Positions 25,416 through 33,139 of a DNA stretch of 64,000 bases are shown here, in pieces. Below the pieces are notes generated by a model. It saw nothing but the letters and a program-made list of their open reading frames with translations, searched no databases and was not told the DNA's origin. The DNA is from Flavobacteriaceae bacterium (lineage in GTDB: Bacteria; Bacteroidota; Bacteroidia; Flavobacteriales; Flavobacteriaceae). Positions within the stretch are counted from its first letter, which is position 1. Every line of letters starts with the position of its first letter. The translations under genes were made by a program, and so were the position numbers. The stretch is from positions 1-64,000 of the forward strand of contig JANSXN010000002.1 in the NCBI GenBank assembly GCA_024742935.1. The letters run 5' to 3'.

Positions 25416-25950
25416 AACCCTTCATCTTCGAAAACAAATCCCAAACGACCACACCGGCGCTAACAGAAATATTCAAAGAATGCTTGGTGCCATATTGTGG
25501 TATTTCAATCACCGAGTCTGATGCGTTTACTACTTTTTGATCCACTCCTTTTACTTCATTGCCAAAAATCACAGCATATTTTTGATTTTTGCTTGGGCTG
25601 AAGGTATCAAGCATTACAGCGTCTTCTGCTTGTTCTATGGAGAGAATCGTTGTGTTTTCACTTTTTAGTTTTTCAACCAAATCCAATGTGTTTTCAACAT
25701 ATTCCCAATCAACGGTTTCAGTTGCTCCCAGGGCTGTTTTGTGAATGTCTTTGTGAGGTGGTTTTGCAGTAATGCCGCACAAATAAATTTTTTCAACCAG
25801 AAATGCATCTGCTGTGCGAAATACAGACCCAATATTATTCAAACTCCTGATGTTGTCCAGCACAATAATCAAAGGAGTTTTATCAGCTCCTTTGAATTCG
25901 CTTTCGCTTAAGCGGGGGAGTTCGCTATTTTTTAATTTTCTGTTTGACAT
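25402..25950 (-). CDS. TrmH/SpoU family RNA 2'-O-ribose methyltransferase
   Basis: A 182-residue SPOUT enzyme. Motif 1 is LDNIRSLNNIGSVFRTADAF, motif 2 is YAVIFGNEVKGV, and motif 3 is SLNISVSAGVVVWDLF, together making the knotted SAM site. It has no N-terminal RNA-binding domain, as in the short SpoU proteins of Bacteroidota. The RNA substrate (tRNA or rRNA) is not evident. Its 3' end overlaps the folK fusion by 14 bases on the opposite strand. Confidence 0.9.
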   Translation of the reverse strand: MSNRKLKNSELPRLSESEFKGADKTPLIIVLDNIRSLNNIGSVFRTADAFLVEKIYLCGITAKPPHKDIHKTALGATETVDWEYVENTLDLVEKLKSENTTILSIEQAEDAVMLDTFSPSKNQKYAVIFGNEVKGVDQKVVNASDSVIEIPQYGTKHSLNISVSAGVVVWDLFSKMKGFTPK

Positions 25951-26115
25951 TTTGCAAAATTAAGATTTTAAAACGAAAATCCCACTAAGAGTGAACTCCC
26001 CCTCTACCTGAGAGAGGAGAGTAGATTTTGTTGATAAAATACATATAAAAAGGAGGAAGCGGTTTCAAAAACAAAAGGAGTTTTTTTAACTTAGCCTTTT
26101 ACAGAAAATTTACAA

Positions 26116-28731
26116 ATGGCTAAGAAAGAAACCCCTTTAATGAAGCAATACAATACCATCAAGGCTAAGTATCCTGATGCATTGTTGCTGTTTAGAGTGG
26201 GCGACTTTTATGAAACTTTTGGTGAAGATGCCGTGCGTGCATCCGGTATATTAAATATTACCCTCACCGCCAGAAACAATGGAGGTGACCAAACAGAACT
26301 GGCCGGCTTTCCTCATCACTCGCTCAATACCTATTTACCTAAGCTGGTTAAAGCCGGTTGTCGTGTGGCGATATGTGACCAGTTGGAAGATCCCAAACAA
26401 ACCAAAACAATTGTAAAACGAGGTGTTACTGAGCTGGTAACTCCCGGTGTTGCATTTAGTGATGATATCCTTCAGTCCAAAAGCAATAATTTTTTGGCGG
26501 CACTTCATTTTGGTAAAGACACAATTGGTGTGGCTTTTCTTGATATTTCAACCGGCGAATTTCTAACTTCTGAAGGGGACAGAGAATATATCGACAAACT
26601 ATTACAGAATTTTCAGCCCAGTGAGCTCTTGATTCAAAAGCAAAAAAAGAAACACTTTTTTGAAAACTTTGGAGACGATTTTCACTTGTTTTATCTCGAT
26701 GACTGGGTTTTTCAAAACGATTATGCTTCAGAAACGCTCAACACCCATTTCAAAACCAAAACCCTAAAAGGCTTTGGCGTGGATCATCTTGAAAATGGTA
26801 TTATCGCTTCAGGAGTGGTACTTCATTATTTAAGTGAAACACAGCATCGCAAGCTCGATCACATCTCCCATTTGCAGCGCATTGCAGAGGATGCTTATGT
26901 CTGGATGGATCGGTTTACCATTCGCAATTTAGAATTGTATTATTCAAATGCCCAAAACGCTGTCACTTTATTGCAGGTTATTGATAAAACCATTTCGGCG
27001 ATGGGAGGGCGGTTGCTCAAGCGTTGGCTGGCACTTCCGTTAAAGAACAGTGATAAAATTGTGGAACGCCACGAGGTGGTGAGTTTTCTTTTGGATAACC
27101 CTACACTGCTGCAAAAAATTCAACAACATATCAAACGCATTGGCGATCTGGAACGATTAATCTCTAAAGTGGCCACCGCAAAAGTGAACCCCAGAGAAAT
27201 CATTCAGTTAAAAAACTCGCTGGAGGCGATTGTTCCCATAAAATCCCTTGCTGAAACTTCAGACAATGATGCACTTAAAATTATTGGAGAACAGCTCAAT
27301 TCCTGTGAAAGCTTACGCGAAAAAATCAAAGAAACGCTCAATGAAGATGCTCCTGTCAATATTCTGAAAGGCAATACCATTGCACAAGGATTTTCTGAAA
27401 GTCTGGATGAACTGCGCGCCATCTCAAAAGGTGGTAAACAATACCTTGACCAAATGGTTGAACGTGAAACCAAACGCACAGGAATCACTTCGTTAAAAAT
27501 TGCTTCAAACAATGTTTTTGGGTACTATATTGAGGTGCGCAATACCCACAAAGACAAAGTGCCTGAAGAATGGATTAGAAAACAAACCCTTGTGAGTGCT
27601 GAGCGCTACATCACAGAGGAGCTCAAGGAGTATGAGAATAAAATCCTGGGTGCCGAAGAAAAGATTCTGGCTCTGGAACAGGAATATTTTTCAAAACTGG
27701 TGAGTTGGATTACCGATTATATCAAACAAGTGCAACAAAATGCAGCAGGCATTGCCCAATTGGATTGCTTGTGTTCTTTTGCGCAACATGCTAAAGAACA
27801 AAATTATACCCGCCCATTGCTTGACGAAACTTTTGAAATCGATATCAAAGAGGGTCGTCATCCCGTGATTGAAAAACAGTTACCTCCCGATGAGCCATAC
27901 ATAGCCAATGATGTGTTTCTCGATAGAGATGAGCAGCAAATCATTATGATAACCGGTCCCAATATGAGTGGTAAATCGGCTATATTGAGACAAACGGCGT
28001 TGATTGTTTTGCTGGCTCAAATTGGAAGTTTTGTGCCTGCCAAAGCAGTGCGAATGGGCTGTGTGGACCGTATTTTCACACGTGTGGGCGCCAGTGATAA
28101 CATCTCGATGGGTGAATCCACATTTATGGTGGAAATGAATGAAACAGCGAGTATTCTCAATAATATTTCAGAACGCAGTCTGGTGTTGCTTGATGAGATA
28201 GGAAGAGGAACAAGCACTTATGACGGGATTTCCATTGCCTGGGCCATCAGTGAGTTTTTACACGAGCATCCCGGCAGGCCAAAAACATTGTTTGCAACGC
28301 ATTACCACGAGTTAAACGAAATGGCAGAGACCTTTCACCGGATCAAAAATTACAATGTTTCTGTGAAGGAATTAAAAGACAATGTCCTTTTTCTAAGAAA
28401 ATTAACCCCCGGGGGTTCTGCGCACAGCTTTGGAATACACGTCGCAAAAATGGCCGGAATGCCAAGGCAAGTATTGCATCGCGCTAATAAAATGCTTTCC
28501 AAATTGGAAAAATCGCATTCATCTGAAGCATTGACTGAAAATATCAAACAAGCCGGAAGGGAAGATTTGCAACTTAGTTTTTTCAATTTAGATGATCCTT
28601 TGCTGGAAGAAATCAGGGAGGAAATCCTTGGTTTAGATATAGATACCTTAACTCCGGTAGAGGCCTTAATGAAATTAAATGAAATAAAAAGAATGCTGGT
28701 AAGGAAAGATAATTTGAGGCTGAAGAAATAA
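26116..28731 (+). CDS. mutS: DNA mismatch repair protein MutS
   Basis: An 871-residue mismatch-recognition ATPase. The N-terminal mismatch-binding Phe-x-Glu is in [15 protein letters not shown]. The clamp and lever domains follow, then Walker A in [11 protein letters not shown], Walker B in [14 protein letters not shown] and the [10 protein letters not shown] switch. The C-terminal end has the helix-turn-helix dimer region and a short tail ([17 protein letters not shown]). Length is normal. The 165-bp gap upstream shows no convincing promoter pattern. Confidence 0.97.
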   Translation: MAKKETPLMKQYNTIKAKYPDALLLFRVGDFYETFGEDAVRASGILNITLTARNNGGDQTELAGFPHHSLNTYLPKLVKAGCRVAICDQLEDPKQTKTIVKRGVTELVTPGVAFSDDILQSKSNNFLAALHFGKDTIGVAFLDISTGEFLTSEGDREYIDKLLQNFQPSELLIQKQKKKHFFENFGDDFHLFYLDDWVFQNDYASETLNTHFKTKTLKGFGVDHLENGIIASGVVLHYLSETQHRKLDHISHLQRIAEDAYVWMDRFTIRNLELYYSNAQNAVTLLQVIDKTISAMGGRLLKRWLALPLKNSDKIVERHEVVSFLLDNPTLLQKIQQHIKRIGDLERLISKVATAKVNPREIIQLKNSLEAIVPIKSLAETSDNDALKIIGEQLNSCESLREKIKETLNEDAPVNILKGNTIAQGFSESLDELRAISKGGKQYLDQMVERETKRTGITSLKIASNNVFGYYIEVRNTHKDKVPEEWIRKQTLVSAERYITEELKEYENKILGAEEKILALEQEYFSKLVSWITDYIKQVQQNAAGIAQLDCLCSFAQHAKEQNYTRPLLDETFEIDIKEGRHPVIEKQLPPDEPYIANDVFLDRDEQQIIMITGPNMSGKSAILRQTALIVLLAQIGSFVPAKAVRMGCVDRIFTRVGASDNISMGESTFMVEMNETASILNNISERSLVLLDEIGRGTSTYDGISIAWAISEFLHEHPGRPKTLFATHYHELNEMAETFHRIKNYNVSVKELKDNVLFLRKLTPGGSAHSFGIHVAKMAGMPRQVLHRANKMLSKLEKSHSSEALTENIKQAGREDLQLSFFNLDDPLLEEIREEILGLDIDTLTPVEALMKLNEIKRMLVRKDNLRLKK

Positions 28732-28780
28732 AAGAAGTTTTGTGAATTTTTAATTAATTAGGAAGCAAAATAGGAAATTC

Positions 28781-28798
28781 CAAGCACCAAATTCCAAA
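28781..28798. repeat. 18-bp dispersed intergenic repeat, copy 1
   Basis: CAAGCACCAAATTCCAAA is the exact reverse complement of 63013-63030. It lies in the 321-bp mutS-tRNA gap, which otherwise holds the tRNA promoter, a repeat and a hairpin but no gene. Confidence 0.6.
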
Positions 28799-28909
28799 AT
28801 TTCAAGTGAATTTAGTTCATAAAGGAATGACTTGAAATACTTTGACTGAGATTCAAATAGCTGCATAAAAAATACATTTAAAAATACTTTGACTTTTTTT
28901 TGAAAAGCC

Positions 28910-28939
28910 TTTGGTATTGCTAAAAAAGTTTTAAATTTG
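28910..28939 (+). promoter_or_regulatory. promoter of the tRNA-Gly/tRNA-Leu unit
   Basis: TTTG (28910-28913), an 18-bp spacer, and TAAATTTG (28932-28939) fit the Bacteroidota promoter. Transcription should start near 28944, about 110 bases before tRNA-Gly. Confidence 0.65.
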
Positions 28940-28991
28940 CATCCGCTTTAGAGTTTGAAAAAGCGTAATGTTCTGAAATTATATTGACCGC

Positions 28992-29020
28992 CTTGCACTT
29001 CATAGCTTTATGCGACGAAG
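28992..29020. repeat. dispersed repeat copy B
   Basis: CTTGCACTTCATAGC...GCGACGAAG resembles 22560-22588. CACTTC and GAAGTG at its ends can pair. It lies inside the leader of the tRNA transcript. Confidence 0.5.
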
Positions 29021-29025
29021 TGATT

Positions 29026-29043
29026 TTCCCGCCTTCGCGGGAA
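29026..29043 (+). repeat. CCCGC-YTYC-GYGGG hairpin element (copy 1)
   Basis: TTCCCGC-CTTC-GCGGGAA, a 7-bp perfect stem with a CTTC loop, 9 bases before tRNA-Gly. Related hairpins lie before galE (35704-35723) and thyA (43425-43444), each in the direction of the downstream gene. Confidence 0.7.
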
Positions 29044-29052
29044 TTGGTAATT

Positions 29053-29125
29053 GCGAAAATAGCTCAGTTGGTAGAGCGCCACCTTGCCAAGGTGGAGGTC
29101 GCGGGTTCGAATCCCGTTTTTCGCT
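29053..29125 (+). tRNA. tRNA-Gly (GCC)
   Basis: A 73-nt cloverleaf: acceptor GCGAAAA with TTTTCGC, D arm with AGCTCAGTTGGTAGAGC, anticodon arm CCACC-TTGCCAA-GGTGG giving GCC, and T arm GCGGG-TTCGAAT-CCCGT. The CCA end is not encoded. It is followed 36 bases later by tRNA-Leu. Confidence 0.95.
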
Positions 29126-29161
29126 CGACCTAAGTTCCGGATTTATGCGGAATTTTTCCAC

Positions 29162-29245
29162 GCTCGAGTGGTGGAATTGGTAGACACGCCGGACTTAAAA
29201 TCCTGTGGGCATTTGCCCGTGCGGGTTCAAGTCCCGCCTCGAGTA
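29162..29245 (+). tRNA. tRNA-Leu (TAA)
   Basis: An 84-nt class II tRNA: acceptor GCTCGAG with CTCGAGT (first pair G-U), D arm TGGTGGAATTGGTAGACA, anticodon loop CTTAAAA (TAA), a long variable arm around GGGCATTTGCCC, and T arm GCGGG-TTCAAGT-CCCGC. The anticodon stem CCGGA/TCCTG has one C-U mismatch. CCA is not encoded. Confidence 0.95.
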
Positions 29246-29250
29246 CTTTT

Positions 29251-29295
29251 AAAAACCGTAATAGACTATAAATTAGTTTGTTGCGGTTTTTGTGT
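29251..29295 (+). terminator. terminator of the tRNA unit
   Basis: AAAAACCG (29251-29258) pairs with CGGTTTTT (29284-29291), extended by wobble pairs inside (TAATA with TTGTTG), and runs into T-rich sequence. It starts 6 bases after tRNA-Leu. Confidence 0.75.
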
Positions 29296-29339
29296 TTTTA
29301 GATTTTAATGATTGAAATATGGGAGAGGTATTTTAACAT

Positions 29340-29373
29340 AAAAGAGGGTTTCCGTTTTGGTAGCCCTCTCTTT
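29340..29373 (-). terminator. probable terminator of the BspA-like gene
   Basis: On the minus strand AGAGGG and CCCTCT pair around a loop with ACC...GG inner pairs, followed by TTTTAT. It lies about 40 bases after the stop at 29413. Confidence 0.45.
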
Positions 29374-29412
29374 GTAATAGTATTGACAATATTCTTATTT
29401 TGTATAGCTCGA

Positions 29413-30459
29413 TTAGTCTGGGCAAGTTCCCCAGATGGGTTTGTTTTCGGGAGTCAGGGGAGCTCCATATGAAAAAGTAATCGGCTCGGTGGGAAAATTA
29501 ATTACACACCATTCGGATATATTTTGATTGAATTGGGATTCATAAAACATCGACTCCATTAATGACACGTTAGAAACATCCCAATTACCAATAGGTTGAT
29601 TGAATTGAGAACCGTAAAACATCAATTTCATTGTTGTTACATTCCCCACATTCCAATTTCCAATGGCTTGGTTAAATTCAGATTGTGAAAACATTCCAAA
29701 CATATTAGACACATTACTCACGTCCCAGTTTTCAATAGGTTGGTTGAATTTAGAGTCTTTAAACATATTTTCCATATCACTTACATTACTGACATTCCAA
29801 TTACCAATAGGTTGATTGAATTGTGAATTAGAAAACATTTCTTTCATATCATACACATTACTCACATCCCAGTTTTCAATGGGTTGGTTGAAATTAGAAG
29901 CTGAAAACATATTGCTCATCCCCGTCACATTACTGACATTCCAATTTCCAATAGGTTGGTTGAATCCAGATTCTAAAAATACCCCTATCATTTCCGTCAC
30001 ATTGCTCACATCCCAGTTCCCAATGGGTTGGTTGAATTCAGAGGCTACAAACATGCCTGAAATATTAGTCACATTACTTACATCCCAATTTTCAATAGGT
30101 TGATTAAATTGAGATATTGCGAACATATTTAACATATTAGTCACATTACTAACGTCCCAATTTCCAATGGGCTGGTTGAATTGAGATTGGGCAAATAGCC
30201 CATTCATATCTGTAACAAGAGAAGTACAAACTCTGGTTAAATCAGCTCCTTCATTCCTTCTTTGAATCAATAGATCGCTGTCAACTGCTTCATACTCTAC
30301 CCCATTGATGAACCCCTTATCGCCAACGTTGGCATTTTCACATTTACAGGTGATTCCATTTTCAGCTAAATAAAAAATTTGTGAATCTCCTTGAGAATCA
30401 TCATCGGAGGAACATGAAATAATAAATAAGCTGACAAATAAAAAGATAATTTTTTTCAT
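29413..30459 (-). CDS. BspA-like (DUF285) repeat lipoprotein
   Basis: A 348-residue surface lipoprotein: signal peptide with lipobox IISCS and an acidic DDD tether, a short N-terminal region with four cysteines or so (GITCKCENANVG), then ten 24-residue repeats (about residues 91-330) of the form SQFNQPIGNWDVSNVTNM..MF, the DUF285/BspA leucine-rich-like repeat. The last unit is diverged (FNQNISEWCVINFP) and caps the array. Such repeats occur in surface adhesins of Bacteroidota. The neighbouring tRNA genes are on the other strand. The repeat array could vary in copy number by recombination. Confidence 0.88.
   Translation of the reverse strand: MKKIIFLFVSLFIISCSSDDDSQGDSQIFYLAENGITCKCENANVGDKGFINGVEYEAVDSDLLIQRRNEGADLTRVCTSLVTDMNGLFAQSQFNQPIGNWDVSNVTNMLNMFAISQFNQPIENWDVSNVTNISGMFVASEFNQPIGNWDVSNVTEMIGVFLESGFNQPIGNWNVSNVTGMSNMFSASNFNQPIENWDVSNVYDMKEMFSNSQFNQPIGNWNVSNVSDMENMFKDSKFNQPIENWDVSNVSNMFGMFSQSEFNQAIGNWNVGNVTTMKLMFYGSQFNQPIGNWDVSNVSLMESMFYESQFNQNISEWCVINFPTEPITFSYGAPLTPENKPIWGTCPD
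29470..30189 (-). repeat. 72-bp tandem repeats inside the BspA-like gene
   Basis: Ten units of 72 bp, nine close to consensus. Units alternate between IGNW and IENW versions in much of the array, so a 144-bp double unit is also visible. Confidence 0.8.
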
Positions 30460-30595
30460 AATTGGTTTATTTGATTAAACATAAATTAAGAAAGGATAAA
30501 AAAAAATAGGAATCCCGAAAATTTTAAATATTTCTTAACAATAATTGTACCACATCTAGATTTATGTTCAAAAAACAGAGGTATTTTAACCCGCT

Positions 30596-30636
30596 GCGCA
30601 AAGTCCGCCGCTGCACAAAGTCTCATGACTTTGCGC
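30596..30636. repeat. nested inverted repeat
   Basis: GCGCAAAGTC (30596-30605) and GACTTTGCGC (30627-30636) are a perfect 10-bp pair, and a second CAAAGTC before the right arm gives an alternative 7-bp hairpin (CAAAGTC-TCAT-GACTTTG). It lies in the 227-bp gap between the BspA-like gene and the membrane protein gene, downstream of the latter, and could end its transcript. No gene is seen in the gap. Confidence 0.5.
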
Positions 30637-30686
30637 TTTCATGATTACTTTATAAGGTTTTTTTATTTGCTTATTTTGAAATTTAT

Positions 30687-31175
30687 TTAAATTTCGTCAC
30701 TAAACATTTTTTTGATTTCTTCTTCTGCTTCATTATCCAGCGTATTATTTGATTTTCTTACGCTGAGGCGATGTGACAGATACCCCATAAAAAAAAGAAT
30801 GGGTAGTATGAAAGGCAATGCGTCCCAAAAATCATATTCATCCATATACTTGACTTTATAGCTTATCACTCCAGAGAGTTGGAAAAGAAACATAGTGAAG
30901 GGGACCAGTATGGCATACCGCCACCATTTGCTTGAAGTCATAAACCACAATCCGGTTAAAATAACAAATGTAATTTTGGTAAATAAAGCGTGCATGTATG
31001 TCTGAACATTACTAAAGGCACCCGCTTCAAAAGTACCCAAAAAAGTATCCCAACTTGTTTGATCAGCGGGGGCATACTTATATATATAAAATAAAAAGGG
31101 CGTAGAAATCAATACAATTGAAATTACGCCGCCTTTTAATAAATCTTTTTTCCTATCCGTTTGGCGGTATTTCAT
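30687..31175 (-). CDS. small integral membrane protein, unknown function
   Basis: From ATG 31175 (MKYRQTDRKKDLLKGG) the protein has 162 residues with four hydrophobic segments (GGVISIVLISTPFLFYIY; ITFVILTGLWFM; WRYAILVPFTMFLFQLSGVI; FWDALPFILPILFFMGYL) and an acidic C-terminus (EAEEEIKKMF). The track start at 31211 is less likely, because 31175 overlaps the end of a 40-codon lipoprotein gene by 23 bases in the usual coupled fashion. I do not recognise a characterised family. Confidence 0.7.
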   Translation of the reverse strand: MKYRQTDRKKDLLKGGVISIVLISTPFLFYIYKYAPADQTSWDTFLGTFEAGAFSNVQTYMHALFTKITFVILTGLWFMTSSKWWRYAILVPFTMFLFQLSGVISYKVKYMDEYDFWDALPFILPILFFMGYLSHRLSVRKSNNTLDNEAEEEIKKMFSDEI

Positions 31176-31275
31176 ATTTCGCTTTGTCAAGGTTTTGTTC
31201 GTCAGATCCAATAGATTCCGGAGTACAACTAGCTGTTAAAGCAAGAATGCCTAAAATAAACATTAATTTTTTCAT
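31153..31275 (-). CDS. 40-residue lipoprotein (not in ORF track)
   Basis: Found by reading the minus strand: ATG at 31275, stop TAG at 31153. The peptide starts MKKLMFILGILALTASC (signal peptide, lipobox LTASC) and ends KYEIPPNG, with a polar acidic middle (TPESIGSDEQNLDK). It overlaps the next membrane-protein gene by 23 bases. The clean signal peptide, lipobox and overlap support a real gene. I recall similar tiny TPESI...PPNG lipoproteins in other Flavobacteriaceae but cannot verify that here. Confidence 0.7.
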   Translation of the reverse strand: MKKLMFILGILALTASCTPESIGSDEQNLDKAKYEIPPNG

Positions 31276-31650
31276 GGGAATGATTTTTAAGTTAGAATTT
31301 GATGCTAATAAACGATAAAAAATGCATTTAGACGATTATTAGCGCAAAAAGCTATTAACAACTTATCAACAATGTTAAAATTAGGTATAATTTAATTTCT
31401 ACTTAGTCGATGGAAAAGTTTGTAATAGTTAAGAGGTTGAAAGAAAATAAAAGATGATTAAAAAATTCTAGTGGGAGTTATTTTCTTGAAATAGGATTAG
31501 TTTTCTGAGGAGAAAGAGTTGCATCATTATTAGTAAAATAAGAAAAGTATAGAGCAAAAAAAAACTCCAAAAAGGAGTTTTTTGATTCAGAATTTGGTTG
31601 GATATTACTGATTCTGATTTTAATTGAGCGTAATCGGAAGATTCTTATAA
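31276..31650. other. 375-bp gap with hairpins, no gene
   Basis: It contains an 8-bp inverted pair GCTAATAA (31304-31311) / TTATTAGC (31336-31343) in the leader of the 40-residue lipoprotein and the terminator at 31557-31584. The rest is AT-rich with only short ORFs. No convincing promoter was found. Confidence 0.5.
31557..31584 (-). terminator. terminator near the acidic lipoprotein gene
   Basis: AAAACTCC-AAAAA-GGAGTTTT with A-run before and T-run after, so it can work on both strands. On the minus strand it ends the transcript of the gene at 31651-31881. Confidence 0.75.
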
Positions 31651-31881
31651 CTAGTTAGCTGCTTCTTCCATTGCTTCTTCAACATCTTCTGCTGCTTCTT
31701 CCAATGCTTCTTCAGCATCTTCTGCTGCTTCTTCTGTCGCATCAGAAGCTTCTTGTGCAGCTTCTTCAACATTTTCAATAGCGTCTTCCATTGCATCTTC
31801 TGTTTTTTTCTCTGTATCTCTACAAGAAGTAACAGCAAAAGTGAAAACGAGTACAAAAATACTTAGAAATATTTTTTTCAT
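31651..31881 (-). CDS. small Ala/Glu-rich acidic lipoprotein
   Basis: A 76-residue ORF: signal peptide and lipobox (FTFAVTSCRD), then about 55 residues made almost only of E, A, D and T in a repeating EEAAEDAEEALEEAA pattern, which predicts one long acidic helix. The same DNA is open in another frame (31620-31856, lysine-rich), which I take as a shadow because only this frame has a signal peptide. A -7 box lies at 31911-31918. It is divergent from the CI-like regulator, with a palindrome between them. Confidence 0.75.
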   Translation of the reverse strand: MKKIFLSIFVLVFTFAVTSCRDTEKKTEDAMEDAIENVEEAAQEASDATEEAAEDAEEALEEAAEDVEEAMEEAAN

Positions 31882-31910
31882 TTTTAAAAGTTTAAATGGT
31901 TATTAAGGCA

Positions 31911-31918
31911 CAAAGTTA
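31911..31918 (-). promoter_or_regulatory. -7 element of the acidic lipoprotein gene
   Basis: TAACTTTG on the minus strand fits TAnnTTTG and would give a leader of about 25 nt before the ATG at 31881. No -33 match at ideal spacing. Confidence 0.45.
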
Positions 31919-31984
31919 TTATTTTTTTTCAAACCTTTAACATTTCTTTTTGTTTTCTCACCCCTTTTTTGAGTATCATCAACT

Positions 31985-32008
31985 ATATTCCATAAATAAA
32001 TGGAATAT
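31985..32008. promoter_or_regulatory. palindromic operator candidate
   Basis: ATATTCCAT-AAATAA-ATGGAATAT, 9-bp perfect arms with a 6-bp spacer, in the 166-bp divergent region between the acidic lipoprotein gene and the CI-like regulator, 39 bases before the regulator ATG. Size and symmetry suit a dimeric HTH repressor; binding is inferred. Confidence 0.6.
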
Positions 32009-32047
32009 GTCCAAAATATTTTTTATTTTTAAGGAAAAATAAGATTT

Positions 32048-32815
32048 ATGAGTTCAGAACTTTCCATAGATGCTAAACGATTTAAATTAATTAGAGAAGA
32101 GTTTCGATATACACAACAAGCTTTTGCTGACTTATTGGGGATTCCCTCATCAACTGCTGATATTGAAAGGGGAAAAACAAAAATTGCCGGTTTTGTACTT
32201 GTTGCTTTAATGAAGCATTTTCAGATAAATCCTTTGTGGATTTTTGGTGAGAGCCAGGAAAAATTCATCAAAAAATCAAGTGAGCATTCCATTTTACCCA
32301 AGGTAATTACCCTCAACTCTCAAAACACTGAAAATATTTTATTGGTCAATGAAAAAGCCGCCGCCGGGTATCCACATAATCTTCAGGACCCTCAGTGGTA
32401 TGAACGCTTGCCGGCTTTTGATTTGCCTTTGCCACAATTTAGGAATGCCTCTTATAGAGGGTTTCAGGTAGAGGGTGATAGTATGCTGCCAAATATCAAG
32501 CCGGGAGAGTGGGTGATTGGCAGAGCTATGAGTAGCTTTAGTGATCTCATAAATAACCGGGTTTATGTGGTGGTACTTTCAGACTCTGTTTTAGTTAAAA
32601 AAGTGGAGAAGCTTACAGAGAAAAACAAAATTAAACTCATTTCTTTTAATGAGGGTTATTTGCCTGTAGAAATTCATTTTAGTGAAGTGCAGGAGTTGTG
32701 GCTGGTAAACAGTAAGTTATCGTTTGGAATTGATGAAATGGTTGAAAGTAATTTACTTAGGGAGTTGAAAGCTTCAATGAAAGAATTAGAAAATCAACTT
32801 AAAAAAATAAACTAG
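32048..32815 (+). CDS. XRE-family regulator with S24 (LexA/CI-like) peptidase domain
   Basis: A 255-residue protein. Residues about 8-65 are a helix-turn-helix (KLIREEFRYTQQAFADLLGI, where a Cro/CI-type HTH begins). Residues about 98-225 are an S24 domain: AAAG near 104-107 in the cleavage-site position, the catalytic Ser in VEGDSMLPNIKPGEW (about 145), and the Lys in SVLVKKVEK (about 184). A short coiled coil closes the protein. Such repressors lose activity through self-cleavage on DNA damage. A palindrome upstream could be its operator. No phage genes surround it, so it probably controls itself and perhaps the divergent lipoprotein. Confidence 0.85.
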   Translation: MSSELSIDAKRFKLIREEFRYTQQAFADLLGIPSSTADIERGKTKIAGFVLVALMKHFQINPLWIFGESQEKFIKKSSEHSILPKVITLNSQNTENILLVNEKAAAGYPHNLQDPQWYERLPAFDLPLPQFRNASYRGFQVEGDSMLPNIKPGEWVIGRAMSSFSDLINNRVYVVVLSDSVLVKKVEKLTEKNKIKLISFNEGYLPVEIHFSEVQELWLVNSKLSFGIDEMVESNLLRELKASMKELENQLKKIN

Positions 32816-32840
32816 TGCAAACTTAAGCCTGCACTAGTTT
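32809..32840 (+). terminator. hairpin overlapping the regulator stop codon
   Basis: AAACTAGTGCA (32809-32819) and TGCACTAGTTT (32830-32840), an 11-bp perfect stem around a 10-nt loop. The stop TAG is inside the left arm. There is only a short T-run, so termination may be weak or bidirectional. Confidence 0.5.
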
Positions 32841-32871
32841 AAAACTACATTTATTAATAAATTAGATACAA

Positions 32872-33084
32872 TTAATTATCATCTCCAATTTTGTCAATCG
32901 CTTTGTCAATTTCTTTATTGACTTCTTCATCTGCTTTTTCTGCAGCACGTTCAAGAGCTCCTTTTGATTCTTCTTTTTCAACTTCAACCTCTTTTATCAC
33001 TTCTTTTGTTGTAGTCTCTCTGCATGATGTAAAAGCAGTAAGAGTTATAGTTAAAATACTTAACATTAGAACAATTCGTTTCAT
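32872..33084 (-). CDS. small charged lipoprotein
   Basis: A 70-residue ORF with signal peptide and lipobox (LTAFTSCRE), then a charged helical stretch (TKEVIKEVEVEKEESKGALERAAEKADEEVNK) ending in IGDDN. It resembles in plan the acidic lipoprotein at 31651-31881 on the other side of the regulator, including the Cys-Arg start of the mature part. No characterised family is recognised. Confidence 0.72.
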   Translation of the reverse strand: MKRIVLMLSILTITLTAFTSCRETTTKEVIKEVEVEKEESKGALERAAEKADEEVNKEIDKAIDKIGDDN

Positions 33085-33139
33085 AATTTAATTTATTTGA
33101 TTAGAGTGTAAAATTAAACAATTAAACTTCTAAAAATTA

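Noticed and set aside
29084-29308. 74-residue ORF across the tRNA genes
   Set aside because: It overlaps both tRNAs and their terminator.
29470-30189. Regular 72-bp repeats as a possible CRISPR array
   Set aside because: The repeats are contiguous, in frame and encode BspA units; there are no spacers or cas genes.
31620-31856. Lysine-rich ORF in another frame over the acidic lipoprotein gene
   Set aside because: It arises from the GAAGAAGC-like codon repetition; only the 31651-31881 frame has a signal peptide and lipobox.
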